From positions 1-37,336 of the forward strand of contig MNZK01000044.1 in the NCBI GenBank assembly GCA_001873635.1: a stretch of 37,336 nt of DNA, given 5' to 3'. The notes beneath the pieces are model-generated. The model was given only the letters and a program-made list of their open reading frames with translations. It was not told where the DNA came from and searched no databases. Position numbers and translations under genes: made by a program. This DNA is from Porphyromonadaceae bacterium CG2_30_38_12 (lineage in GTDB: Bacteria; Bacteroidota; Bacteroidia; Bacteroidales; Paludibacteraceae). Shown here in pieces: positions 9,377-17,380 of the stretch. The stretch's first letter is position 1, and every line of letters begins with the position of its first letter.

Positions 9377-9766
9377 ATGATTATAAAAGAAATAATAGCC
9401 CACGAGGCAAATGCATTACTCAACGAAGGTGCATTATTAGTAGATGTACGTGAAAAAGACGAGGTGTTTCAAAAATCGTTTCAGATAGATGGCGTTGAGA
9501 ACATGCCATACAGCACATTCGATGAAAATTACATCGATTTGCCCAAAAACCAAAAAATTGTTTTAGCATGTCATTTAGGCATACGAAGTTTACGTGTAGC
9601 TCAATTCCTTTTGAATCAAGGTTGGGACGAAGCTAAAATCTTTAGTTTGGATGGTGGAATAGATGCCTGGCAAGCTGCAGGTTTACCAGTTAAAAAAGCA
9701 CCACGCTCATTTACGTTTGCAAAACCTACTTCGTCTTGTGGCTGTGGGAGTGGTGGATGCTGCTAA
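9377..9766 (+). CDS. Rhodanese-domain protein with Cys-rich tail
   Basis: A single rhodanese domain (about 5-108) in 129 residues. The active-site loop is CHLGIRS, with Cys65 as the persulfide-forming nucleophile. The C-terminus ends in CGCGSGGCC (121-129), four cysteines in nine residues, beyond the domain. Rhodaneses transfer sulfane sulfur; this one lies between arsR and arsC with 12 and 39 nt spacing, so it is transcribed with arsenic detoxification genes. The tail could bind As(III), another soft metal or sulfur, but this is inference. No signal peptide, so presumably cytosolic. Confidence 0.9.
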   Translation: MIIKEIIAHEANALLNEGALLVDVREKDEVFQKSFQIDGVENMPYSTFDENYIDLPKNQKIVLACHLGIRSLRVAQFLLNQGWDEAKIFSLDGGIDAWQAAGLPVKKAPRSFTFAKPTSSCGCGSGGCC

Positions 9767-9805
9767 ACAAAATTTTAAATTAACTCATTTTTAAATTCAA
9801 ACTTT

Positions 9806-10231
9806 ATGAAAGTATTAATTCTTTGTACCGGAAACTCATGCCGTAGCCAAATGGCACACGGCTTTTTACAATCGTTCGACTCCACCATCACGGTGTGTTC
9901 GGCGGGCACACAAGCCTCAGGCAAACTCAACTCCAATGCGGTGGCAGCAATGAAAGACGCCGGCATTGACATTAGTTATCACCCCTCCGATTCCGTTGAG
10001 AAATACCTCAACGATGAATGGGATTATGTTATCACTGTTTGCGGTGGCGCAAACGAGGAATGCCCTGCATTTTTTGGAAAAGTAAAACATCGCCTACATA
10101 TTGGATACGACGATCCGAGCCATGTAGTGGGCACAGACGAATTTATCTGGAGCGAATTTATCCGTGTACGTGACGAAATTAAAGCAGGTTTCTATAAGTT
10201 TTATATGGAAGAAATTAAACCACAGTTATGA
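9806..10231 (+). CDS. arsC: Thioredoxin-coupled arsenate reductase
   Basis: Low-molecular-weight phosphatase-fold arsenate reductase of 141 residues, reducing arsenate to arsenite for export. The P-loop CTGNSCRS starts at Cys7. The redox cascade Cys7-Cys79-Cys86 has the same spacing (72 and 7) as Cys10-Cys82-Cys89 of the Staphylococcus pI258 and Bacillus enzymes, which are regenerated by thioredoxin. The DDP motif (Asp102-Pro104) supplies the general acid. An additional Cys12 lies inside the P-loop. Lies 19 nt before acr3, so reduction and export are co-expressed. Confidence 0.94.
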   Translation: MKVLILCTGNSCRSQMAHGFLQSFDSTITVCSAGTQASGKLNSNAVAAMKDAGIDISYHPSDSVEKYLNDEWDYVITVCGGANEECPAFFGKVKHRLHIGYDDPSHVVGTDEFIWSEFIRVRDEIKAGFYKFYMEEIKPQL

Positions 10232-10250
10232 ATTTTCAAATCTTCAAATC

Positions 10251-11312
10251 ATGAGTTCCTCTTCAAATCTCTCTTTTCTCGATCGCTACCTCACACTGTG
10301 GATATTTTTAGCCATGTTTATTGGCGTTTTTTCGGGGTGGATGTTTCCTGCGGTTGCTCAGTTTTGGAATAGTATGTCTTCTGGCACTACAAATTTCCCA
10401 ATCGCCATAGGTCTAATTGTTATGATGTATCCACCATTGGCCAAAGTGAAGTATGAAGAGCTGGGCGAAGTATTCCGCAATACCAAAATTCTCACCTTAT
10501 CATTGGTTCAAAACTGGATTATCGGACCGATATTGATGTTTGCACTTGCCATTCTATTATTCAAGTTTTTTCCGGGCGAAAACAACTCCAATCTACCCTA
10601 TGTTTACGGAATTATAATGATTGGATTAGCTCGTTGTATTGCGATGGTTATTGTTTGGAACGATTTGGCAAAAGGCGACACGCAATATGCAGCTGGTTTA
10701 GTAGCATTTAATAGTATTTTTCAAGTGCTCTTTTTCTCCGTGTATGCTTGGTTTTTTATTGCCATTGCTCCTAATTGGTTTGGCATTCCTACAAGTGATG
10801 CTGTGTCAAAAATCACCATAGGGCAAATTGCCGAAAGTGTTTTCATTTACTTGGGAATTCCTTTTATTGCCGGTTTCCTTACACGTTTTATTCTTATCCG
10901 GGTGAAAAGCAAAGAATGGTATCACTCCAAATTAATTCCCAAAATATCACCCTTAACCCTTATTGCTTTACTTTTTACCATTTTGGTAATGTTTTCACTC
11001 AAAGGCGAATACATTGTAAAAATACCAATGGATGTCGTTTTGATAGCCGTTCCATTGCTTATTTATTTTGTCATCATGTTTATCGGTTCGTTTTTCATGA
11101 GCAAAAAAGCAGGCGCATCCTACGAACAATCAACAACGCTTTCATTTACTGCTGCCAGCAACAATTTTGAATTGGCAATTGCTGTTGCCATTGCCGTTTT
11201 TGGAATCAATTCGGGCGAAGCTTTTGCAGCAGTTATTGGTCCGTTGGTCGAAGTCCCTGTAATGATTGCATTGGTCAATTTGGCTTTTTGGTATAAGAAA
11301 AAGTGGTTTTAA
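10251..11312 (+). CDS. acr3: Arsenite efflux permease, ACR3 family
   Basis: An inner-membrane arsenite exporter, 353 residues with about ten hydrophobic segments. The family signature [16 protein letters not shown] places the essential cysteine at residue 129, as in the well-studied Alkaliphilus Acr3; the late helix has [11 protein letters not shown] with the conserved Glu. Start chosen at ATG giving [11 protein letters not shown]; the ORF-track start lies within arsC. It is the last gene of the ars operon. No arsA ATPase or arsD is seen, so transport is probably driven by the proton gradient. Some annotators use the symbol arsB for this family. Confidence 0.95.
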   Translation: MSSSSNLSFLDRYLTLWIFLAMFIGVFSGWMFPAVAQFWNSMSSGTTNFPIAIGLIVMMYPPLAKVKYEELGEVFRNTKILTLSLVQNWIIGPILMFALAILLFKFFPGENNSNLPYVYGIIMIGLARCIAMVIVWNDLAKGDTQYAAGLVAFNSIFQVLFFSVYAWFFIAIAPNWFGIPTSDAVSKITIGQIAESVFIYLGIPFIAGFLTRFILIRVKSKEWYHSKLIPKISPLTLIALLFTILVMFSLKGEYIVKIPMDVVLIAVPLLIYFVIMFIGSFFMSKKAGASYEQSTTLSFTAASNNFELAIAVAIAVFGINSGEAFAAVIGPLVEVPVMIALVNLAFWYKKKWF

Positions 11313-11399
11313 TATAAAAAAAATCAGCGCGTAGAATATACCAATTGCACTTTTGAATTCATTAAATAGAGTCAATCGTTTGTATTTGCAAAAATAATA

Positions 11400-11438
11400 A
11401 TGCATCACAACAACGCAGTAATGCTTGCTATGATGCAT
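11400..11438. repeat. Inverted repeat between convergent genes
   Basis: ATGCATCA and TGATGCAT are perfect 8-bp arms around a 23-nt spacer, between acr3 and the Bor-like lipoprotein gene, which converge. It could form a stem in both transcripts, but no T tract follows. Confidence 0.4.
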
Positions 11439-11457
11439 ATATGTAAAGATAGCCAAA

Positions 11458-11751
11458 TTATTTTATAATTGTAACCGTAGTAGGTGTGTAAAGTCCACCT
11501 GTTAAAGCATTTAAGAAACCATCGATGAATGAATGTGAAACTGTGATAGAGTAGTTTTCTGTTTCACCAACTAATTGTTTTGTGTCGGCAGTTGCAATAG
11601 GAGCTAAACCATAAATTAAATAATGATTGTGAGCAACGGTTTTAATTCCATTTTGTGGTCCTTTACCCACGGTTGCTGTGAATGTGTAACAAGAAGTCAT
11701 TGTTACGGTCATGACGATAAGAAACGCAAATTTTAATAATTTTTTTTTCAT
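11458..11751 (-). CDS. Bor-like small lipoprotein
   Basis: A 97-residue predicted lipoprotein. The signal peptide MKKKLLKFAFLIVMTVTMTSC ends in a lipobox-like MTSC with Cys21 as the lipidated residue. The mature part reads YTFTATVGKG...NHYLIYGLAP and ends FIDGFLNALTGGLYTPTTVTIIK, which resembles the phage lambda Bor family (FVNGLLGFITLGIYTP near the C-terminus). Bor is a surface lipoprotein; the role of chromosomal relatives in Bacteroidetes is not known to me. An alternative start two codons upstream (11757) is possible. It has its own -7 element and is convergent with acr3. Confidence 0.8.
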   Translation of the reverse strand: MKKKLLKFAFLIVMTVTMTSCYTFTATVGKGPQNGIKTVAHNHYLIYGLAPIATADTKQLVGETENYSITVSHSFIDGFLNALTGGLYTPTTVTIIK

Positions 11752-11816
11752 AAACATTAATTTGTTTTGTTTTGCCTACTCTTTAGCTTTTCGGCATACG
11801 CTTTATAAATCATATA

Positions 11817-11824
11817 CAAAGGTA
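11817..11824 (-). promoter_or_regulatory. Bor-like gene promoter -7 (TACCTTTG)
   Basis: An exact TAnnTTTG match on the minus strand, 65 bp before the start codon. A -33 element at standard spacing is not evident. Confidence 0.55.
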
Positions 11825-11907
11825 ATTTATTTTTGAAAAATAAAAAAATGTAAATTCAACAAACTACAAGGTGTTGACATAAGTTAATTAAATATGCTTG
11901 AGGACTC

Positions 11908-12309
11908 TTACAAAAAACTTAAAAGCATAGCCAAGCCTTTGGGAACGAAAATGATTAAACCAACAGTGGCGGCGCTAATGGCAGCAACAAGAACAGCTCC
12001 CGCAGCAATGTCTTTTATTTTTCCAGCAAGTGCATTGTGTTGGGGTGAGACTATATTAACAAGGTTTTCGATTGCAGAATTGACCATTTCTAAGCTGATT
12101 ACTAATCCGAAACAGAGGATACAGAGCATCCACTCACTTAAGTTAATGTCAAAAATAAAACCACACACAACTACCAACAAGGCAATGATGAGGTGTATGT
12201 TCATATTTGCCTCTTTGCCAAAAACACTTCTAATTCCTGCAAAAGCATAACCAAAACTTCGTAATCGTTTTATCAGAGCACCTCTGAAATTATTTGTTTC
12301 GTTTTTCAT
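11908..12309 (-). CDS. dgkA: Diacylglycerol/undecaprenol kinase family protein
   Basis: A small integral membrane lipid kinase of 133 residues. It has a basic, amphipathic N-terminus (RLRSFGYAFAGIRSVFGKEANMNIHL) and three hydrophobic segments at about 38-56, 59-75 and 104-125. The family core EMVNSAIENLVN (74-85) with PQHNALAGKIKDIAAGAVL provides the Glu, Asn and Asp residues used for Mg-ATP. Members recycle diacylglycerol in proteobacteria or phosphorylate undecaprenol in Gram-positives; which substrate is used here cannot be told. It is transcribed from one arm of the divergent promoter palindrome shared with the esterase operon. Confidence 0.88.
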   Translation of the reverse strand: MKNETNNFRGALIKRLRSFGYAFAGIRSVFGKEANMNIHLIIALLVVVCGFIFDINLSEWMLCILCFGLVISLEMVNSAIENLVNIVSPQHNALAGKIKDIAAGAVLVAAISAATVGLIIFVPKGLAMLLSFL

Positions 12310-12324
12310 TTTTATATTTTAAAA

Positions 12325-12366
12325 TGCAAAGGTAAATAAATTTCGCTTATTTTATTTACCTTTGCA
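12325..12366. promoter_or_regulatory. Palindromic divergent promoter (dgkA / esterase operon)
   Basis: TGCAAAGGTAAATAAA (12325-12340) and TTTATTTACCTTTGCA (12351-12366) are a perfect 16-bp inverted repeat around a 10-nt spacer. Each arm contains TACCTTTG reading outward: 12327-12334 towards dgkA (ATG at 12309) and 12357-12364 towards the esterase (ATG at 12406). The -33 zone of each promoter falls on the -7 element of the other, so the two should compete for polymerase. Confidence 0.75.
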
Positions 12367-12405
12367 TGCAATGTTTTTGGAAACTTAAAATTCAATATTC
12401 TAACA

Positions 12406-13218
12406 ATGAAACGACTTGTATTTTTATTTGGATGTCTTTTGTTTTTTGTATTTGCTTTTTCGCAATCACAAGTTGATACAGTGGTAGTTAGTGCTTCTAA
12501 AATGCACAAAATGCTGAAAAATGTGGTCGTAGTGCCTGGGGATTATTCCAAGAAAAAACATTATCCTGTTGTATATATTTTGCATGGTTACAGTGATAAT
12601 TTTGCGAAATGGGTAAATACGGTTCCTTCAATTAAGAAATTAGCCACGCAGCATCAATTTATTTTGGTTTGTCCTGACGGTGGTTTTAGCAGTTGGTATA
12701 TGGATAGCCCTATTGATAGCACTTATCAGTACGAAAGTTATATTATCAACGATTTATTGCCATATATTGATAAAAATTATGCTACTATTCCCAATCGACA
12801 AGCACGTGCCATCACGGGTTTAAGCATGGGCGGACATGGCTCGATGTATTTGGCTATTCGCCATCAAGATTTGTTTGCAAATGCCGGAAGTATGAGTGGC
12901 GGGGTAGATTTGCATGCTTCCAACAAAAAATATGACATAGCAAAGCGTATCGGGACTATGGAGGCTCACCCAGAATTGTGGGACAGCAATTCGGTTATGA
13001 ATATGGTTGATAGCCTTAAAAACAAAGCGTTGAATATAGCCTTCGAGTGTGGCGTATCTGATTTCTTTTATGAGATTAATTTGGCAATGCATAAGCGATT
13101 GCTAATGCTGAAAATTGACCACGATTACACGGAGCGTCCAGGTGTTCATAATTGGGCTTACTGGGCAAATGCCATTGAATATCAACTCCTTTTTTTTGAC
13201 AATAACATGAAGCGTTAA
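12406..13218 (+). CDS. Exported esterase (esterase D / PF00756 type)
   Basis: An alpha/beta-hydrolase of 270 residues with a signal peptide (MKRLVFLFGCLLFFVFAFS, cleaved near residue 20), so probably periplasmic. The oxyanion region is ILHGYSDN, the nucleophile elbow GLSMGG has Ser140, and the likely remaining triad members are Asp219 (GVSDFF) and His248 (GVHNW). This matches the putative-esterase family, with tributyrin esterases, S-formylglutathione hydrolases and feruloyl/acetyl-xylan esterases. The secreted form suggests deacylation of carbohydrate or lipid esters, but the substrate is unknown. First gene of an operon with yggS (20-nt gap) and recF. Confidence 0.88.
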   Translation: MKRLVFLFGCLLFFVFAFSQSQVDTVVVSASKMHKMLKNVVVVPGDYSKKKHYPVVYILHGYSDNFAKWVNTVPSIKKLATQHQFILVCPDGGFSSWYMDSPIDSTYQYESYIINDLLPYIDKNYATIPNRQARAITGLSMGGHGSMYLAIRHQDLFANAGSMSGGVDLHASNKKYDIAKRIGTMEAHPELWDSNSVMNMVDSLKNKALNIAFECGVSDFFYEINLAMHKRLLMLKIDHDYTERPGVHNWAYWANAIEYQLLFFDNNMKR

Positions 13219-13238
13219 GTTTTTTACTCTAAATTACC

Positions 13239-13913
13239 ATGTCAATAACTACTAATTTATCACATATCAGAACACACATTCCACCACAAGTAGCGTTGGT
13301 TTGTGTATCCAAATTTAATCCCGATGAAGCCATTTTGGAGGCTTACAATGCTGGCGAACGCCATTTTGGCGAAAGTAAAGTACAGGAATTGCTCGGAAAA
13401 TTTGAGCGACTGCCAAAGGATATTCGTTGGCATTTTATCGGTCATCTGCAAACTAATAAAGTGAAAGCTATAGTTCCGATAGTTCATTTAATTCATGGTG
13501 TGGACTCCGAAAAGCTACTAAAGGAGATTAATAAACAAGCAGAAAAAGCTTTTTGTGTGGTGAATTGCTTGTTGCAAGTACATTTATCCGAAGAAGAAAC
13601 CAAATTTGGTTTTTCCGAAGGCGAGCTTTTTGATTATTATATGCATGGTGGTATTGATAAACATCCTCATGTACGCATTTGTGGGGTTATGGGCATGGCA
13701 TCGTTTACGGAGAATAAGGAGCAGATAGAAAAAGAATTTGAAATGCTTAAGAATATTTTTGATAAACTGAAAATGATTTGTTTTCAAAATAATGACGATT
13801 TTAAACAAATCTCGATGGGAATGTCGAGCGATTTTGAAGCAGCTATTGCCTGTGGCAGTACAATGGTGCGTATTGGTAGTTCCATTTTTGGCGAAAGAAT
13901 GTACCTTAAATAA
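13239..13913 (+). CDS. yggS: YggS-family pyridoxal phosphate homeostasis protein
   Basis: A single-domain TIM-barrel protein of 224 residues that binds PLP and balances B6 vitamers and amino acid pools. The PLP-binding lysine is Lys25 in LVCVSKF. Other family marks are HFGESKVQELLGK, WHFIGHLQTNK and the phosphate-binding GSTMVRIGSSIFGER at the C-terminus, with SMGMSSDFEAAI before it. Length matches the family (about 225-235). Nine bases separate its stop from the recF ATG. Confidence 0.95.
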   Translation: MSITTNLSHIRTHIPPQVALVCVSKFNPDEAILEAYNAGERHFGESKVQELLGKFERLPKDIRWHFIGHLQTNKVKAIVPIVHLIHGVDSEKLLKEINKQAEKAFCVVNCLLQVHLSEEETKFGFSEGELFDYYMHGGIDKHPHVRICGVMGMASFTENKEQIEKEFEMLKNIFDKLKMICFQNNDDFKQISMGMSSDFEAAIACGSTMVRIGSSIFGERMYLK

Positions 13914-13922
13914 CTAATTTTG

Positions 13923-15017
13923 ATGCTTATAAATTCACTGTCGTTACTAAATTATAAAAATATTGCGGAAGCTGAACTTACCTTTTCGCCCAAAATAAAT
14001 TGTTTTATTGGCGACAACGGTATGGGCAAAACCAACGTTTTAGATGCACTTTATTTCCTCTCTTTTTGCAAAAGTTATTCAAACTCTATTGATTCACAAA
14101 ATATTACACACGAAGCCGACTTTTTTATGATTCGTGGTAACTATATTCTTAATAGTCAGCCCGAAGAGATTTACTGCGGCATGAAGCGTAAGCAGAAAAA
14201 GCAATTTAAACGCAATAAAAAAGAATACGACAAACTATCTGACCACATCGGTTTAATTCCTTTGGTATTTATATCGCCCGACGATTTATACCTTATTTCG
14301 GAAGGAAGTGAAGAACGTCGAAAATTTATCGATGGTGTTATTTCACAATGTAATCATGCTTATTTGCAACAACTTATAAGTTACAATACTGCATTGAAAC
14401 AACGAAATGCACTGCTAAAATCCGATCAAGCAGTTGATTTCACGCTTTTTGAAATTTGGGAAGAGCTAATGGTGAAGCATGGCACATTTATTTTTGAAGA
14501 ACGCAAACGTTTTCTGGAAGAATTTGTACCTGTTTTTCGTGATATTTATCACAAAATTTCGGGTGGTAATGAACTAATTGATTTGGTTTATAGCTCGCAA
14601 CATGCAAGTAACGAGATTGTTAAATTGATGGCTCAGCACAGAGAGCGCGATAAAATATTGGGATATTCTACGCAGGGAATTCACAAAGATGAGTTGGAGA
14701 TGCTTCTGGATGGTTTTCCCATCAAGCGTGTTGGTTCGCAGGGTCAAAACAAAACCTATTTAGTATCGCTTAAGTTTGCTCAATATTTCTTTTTGCAACG
14801 GGCACATCAGCTTTCGCCTATTCTGCTTCTCGACGATATTTTTGATAAATTGGATGCTAATCGAGTTCAGAAAATAATAGAAATTGTTTCGGGGAAAAAT
14901 TTTGGTCAAATTTTTATTACTGATACAAACCGTGAACATTTAGATACTATTCTTGCTGGTTTGCAGAGTGAGTCAAAAATTTTCACGGTTGTGAATGGCG
15001 AAATTTTGAGTAATTAA
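13923..15017 (+). CDS. recF: DNA replication and repair protein RecF
   Basis: An SMC-like ATPase that acts with RecO and RecR to load RecA at single-strand gaps. The 364-residue protein has Walker A GDNGMGKT (30-37), the ABC signature GSQGQNK (271-277) and Walker B ILLLDDIFDKLD (300-311) with its D-loop. The ORF track begins at a TTG one codon earlier; the ATG giving MLINSLSLLN is preferred. In many bacteria recF lies with dnaA-dnaN; here it follows yggS. Its last bases overlap the 3' end of coaE on the other strand. Confidence 0.95.
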   Translation: MLINSLSLLNYKNIAEAELTFSPKINCFIGDNGMGKTNVLDALYFLSFCKSYSNSIDSQNITHEADFFMIRGNYILNSQPEEIYCGMKRKQKKQFKRNKKEYDKLSDHIGLIPLVFISPDDLYLISEGSEERRKFIDGVISQCNHAYLQQLISYNTALKQRNALLKSDQAVDFTLFEIWEELMVKHGTFIFEERKRFLEEFVPVFRDIYHKISGGNELIDLVYSSQHASNEIVKLMAQHRERDKILGYSTQGIHKDELEMLLDGFPIKRVGSQGQNKTYLVSLKFAQYFFLQRAHQLSPILLLDDIFDKLDANRVQKIIEIVSGKNFGQIFITDTNREHLDTILAGLQSESKIFTVVNGEILSN

Positions 15018-15619
15018 AATTTGGCTGCGAGAGGCAATGACAGTATTTCCCCTAAAAATTTTTCTAAGTCAAATTGTTTTAAATCAGTTATATCTGTATT
15101 AATTACATAATCGGCAAAAGGAATTAAATCAACATCTTTGCGCTGATTCTTCATCCGAGCTTTTATCTGCTCAACAGTTAGATTATCGCGTTTTTTTACG
15201 CGTGCTATGCGTGTAGCTTCGGAGGCGGTTATTAAAACAATTTTATCCACATAATGCCTAAAATTACCCTCGATGAGTATGGCACATTCCAAAAATATAC
15301 ATTTTTCAGTTTCGTGTAAGCCGCGCCATTTTCTGAAATCTTCTTGTACGGCAGGATGCACAATAGCATTCATCTTTTTTAGCAATTCGCTATTTGAAAA
15401 AACAAGGGACGCTATGAAACTGCGGTTGAGAATGTTGTTGGTGTAAGCCTCTTTGCCAAATTTTTCCACAATCTGTAACCGTATGTTTTGATCTTCATTT
15501 TGAAGGCGGCGTGCTTCCTTGTCGGTATTATAAATTGCATAACCAGCATTGCTCAAAACAGTACTCAAGGTGGATTTTCCACCTCCAATGCCGCCCGTAA
15601 TTCCTATAATTGTTGCCAT
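15014..15619 (-). CDS. coaE: Dephospho-CoA kinase
   Basis: Catalyses the last step of coenzyme A synthesis, phosphorylating the 3'-hydroxyl of dephospho-CoA. The 201 residues show a P-loop at the N-terminus (GITGGIGGGKST, Walker A at 9-17), NTDKEARRL (Asp33 as likely catalytic base), HPAV and the LID-region Arg/Lys residues RIARVKKRDN. Length fits the family. It is the last gene of a minus-strand cluster after the Wzi-like barrel (14-nt gap). Its stop overlaps that of recF, so the two genes converge with no terminator between. Confidence 0.95.
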   Translation of the reverse strand: MATIIGITGGIGGGKSTLSTVLSNAGYAIYNTDKEARRLQNEDQNIRLQIVEKFGKEAYTNNILNRSFIASLVFSNSELLKKMNAIVHPAVQEDFRKWRGLHETEKCIFLECAILIEGNFRHYVDKIVLITASEATRIARVKKRDNLTVEQIKARMKNQRKDVDLIPFADYVINTDITDLKQFDLEKFLGEILSLPLAAKF

Positions 15620-15633
15620 CGTAATGGTTTTGT

Positions 15634-17364
15634 TTAAAATCCAAAAGTGAATCCAGCACTCATAGTCAAGTTGTTCCCTTGCAAATAAGCGGGTGTGTAA
15701 TAATTTAATGTTTGAGCTACTGTCATTCGTTTTTCTCCAAAACTTACTGCCTTGGTCGGTTCAAAAGCCTGTATATTAGTGTATTCAGCTTTAAAAAATG
15801 CATAGCCATTGTTTATGATTTCGTATGTTCCGTGCAAGCCTATAGTCTGATTGCTCCAGATGATTTCGCCCGGTGATGGTTGCTTAATAATGTCGTCCAC
15901 CTTCCCTACAATACCGTTGGAAGTTCCCCTGCGTACATAATCATATTCGTTTCCGTGCTCGGCATTCATGTAAAAAAGCTTCAAGTCGATGCCTCTTCGG
16001 GGTTTGTATTGCAAGGCAAAATAGCTTTCCTGAGCATTATCGCCTAAGTAATGCCCTAAATTGTACGAATTGGAAGCGTAGCTAAGCACCGAAATGGAGT
16101 GTTTGTAATTTAGAATGTTGGTTTTCGTATATTCAAACACGGCGGAAAGATTTTTTACAGGAAAATTGGTAATATTTACACCGCCTTTTAATGATATAGG
16201 ATTGGCTTCGGCGTTGTTTGGATTTAATCGGGCAAAATTAAATTCGTCGATAAACACAGAACCGTAAAAGTGTGTATGTTTCAGGTTACGCGAGCTAAGG
16301 TTCATAAACATTTGTGAGTTTTGGTTTTCAGTTCCCAAACCTTTGGTAAGTGTGTGGTCGATAGATTTGTAAAATACAATAGGTATCAAATAGCCTCCTT
16401 GTATGGTTTTTTCAGCATAAATAATCGAATTTCCGAAAGAAATTTTTAAATTTTTAATTGGTGTTAATGTAAACATATTGGCAGCCATAAATTTATTAGC
16501 CGGACGATACCAAATGGTGCTGCCATTCTCCAGATAGTACGAGCTACTGTCCCGAACGTTGGACACTAACCAAGCATGAAAGTAGTTTAGCTCGAACCAC
16601 TTAGCTGGCTGCAGTCGTAACGTAACCATCGGAAATGAGGGAGCTCTTCCTGAAAGAATATTAGACCCGTGAAAGTTGTCGCCCCACATCACGTTTTCTT
16701 TTACCAACCCGATAGATCCCCACGCGTTTGAGATTTTTATACCACCACGACTATCGCTATAGTCGCCACCATAAGAGGCTTCTTTGTATTCGTAGCCAGG
16801 CAAATTGTTTAAATAGTTATAGCTCGAAAGCGTGTCGCCGTTGTTAGATAAATCGCGTAAACTGCCAAAAATGGAAATATGCTTGCCAAGCATTGCCTGA
16901 AAATCAATACCTATCCATCTTTGAATAATATTCCCGTGCGTATTGGCAACGATATTCATTCCTAATATCGGACTAATACGTGCACGAAAAACTGAGTCCT
17001 TGTAATGGATAGCGGGCTGAATCAAGGCGGCTTTACTATTTTCATTTTTCCATACATGCCATTTGGCAGAAGGTAAGGTGTTGTTTTCCAATGCCAATTC
17101 GTTCAGAAAAAATTGAATTTCAGTACGCTGACGTGTATTCAAACGATTGCTTTGACGCTGAGCTTCAACTAACTTTAGCAAAATAAAACTTCTACTGTAA
17201 GGCTTTACAGCCGAATTTAATTCAAAAAATCCATCTGTGGCAAGTTCATCCACAAACTCGTACATTCGATAATAGGACATATTTTGAGGTATATCTTGCG
17301 CTGAGCTAAGCATAGTAATTGTCCACATCCACAAAATGAAAAGACACTGGTTTATTGTTTTCAT
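15634..17364 (-). CDS. Wzi-like capsule assembly outer-membrane barrel
   Basis: A 576-residue exported protein with signal peptide MKTINQCLFILWMWTITMLSSAQ. The sequence alternates polar and hydrophobic residues through its length and ends in FTFGF with a terminal Phe, as outer-membrane beta-barrels do. N-terminal residues about 30-110 look helical (YEFVDELATDGFFELNSAVKPYSR), and the barrel has motifs such as WGDNFHGSNILSGRAPSFP that fit the capsule assembly protein Wzi family (PF14052). In Klebsiella, Wzi anchors capsule to the cell surface; here it may hold an exopolysaccharide or act in gliding or attachment. It sits directly after a sugar transferase gene (16-nt gap), which supports a surface glycan role. 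Confidence 0.8.
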   Translation of the reverse strand: MKTINQCLFILWMWTITMLSSAQDIPQNMSYYRMYEFVDELATDGFFELNSAVKPYSRSFILLKLVEAQRQSNRLNTRQRTEIQFFLNELALENNTLPSAKWHVWKNENSKAALIQPAIHYKDSVFRARISPILGMNIVANTHGNIIQRWIGIDFQAMLGKHISIFGSLRDLSNNGDTLSSYNYLNNLPGYEYKEASYGGDYSDSRGGIKISNAWGSIGLVKENVMWGDNFHGSNILSGRAPSFPMVTLRLQPAKWFELNYFHAWLVSNVRDSSSYYLENGSTIWYRPANKFMAANMFTLTPIKNLKISFGNSIIYAEKTIQGGYLIPIVFYKSIDHTLTKGLGTENQNSQMFMNLSSRNLKHTHFYGSVFIDEFNFARLNPNNAEANPISLKGGVNITNFPVKNLSAVFEYTKTNILNYKHSISVLSYASNSYNLGHYLGDNAQESYFALQYKPRRGIDLKLFYMNAEHGNEYDYVRRGTSNGIVGKVDDIIKQPSPGEIIWSNQTIGLHGTYEIINNGYAFFKAEYTNIQAFEPTKAVSFGEKRMTVAQTLNYYTPAYLQGNNLTMSAGFTFGF

Positions 17365-17380
17365 GATTTGTTACTTAATT

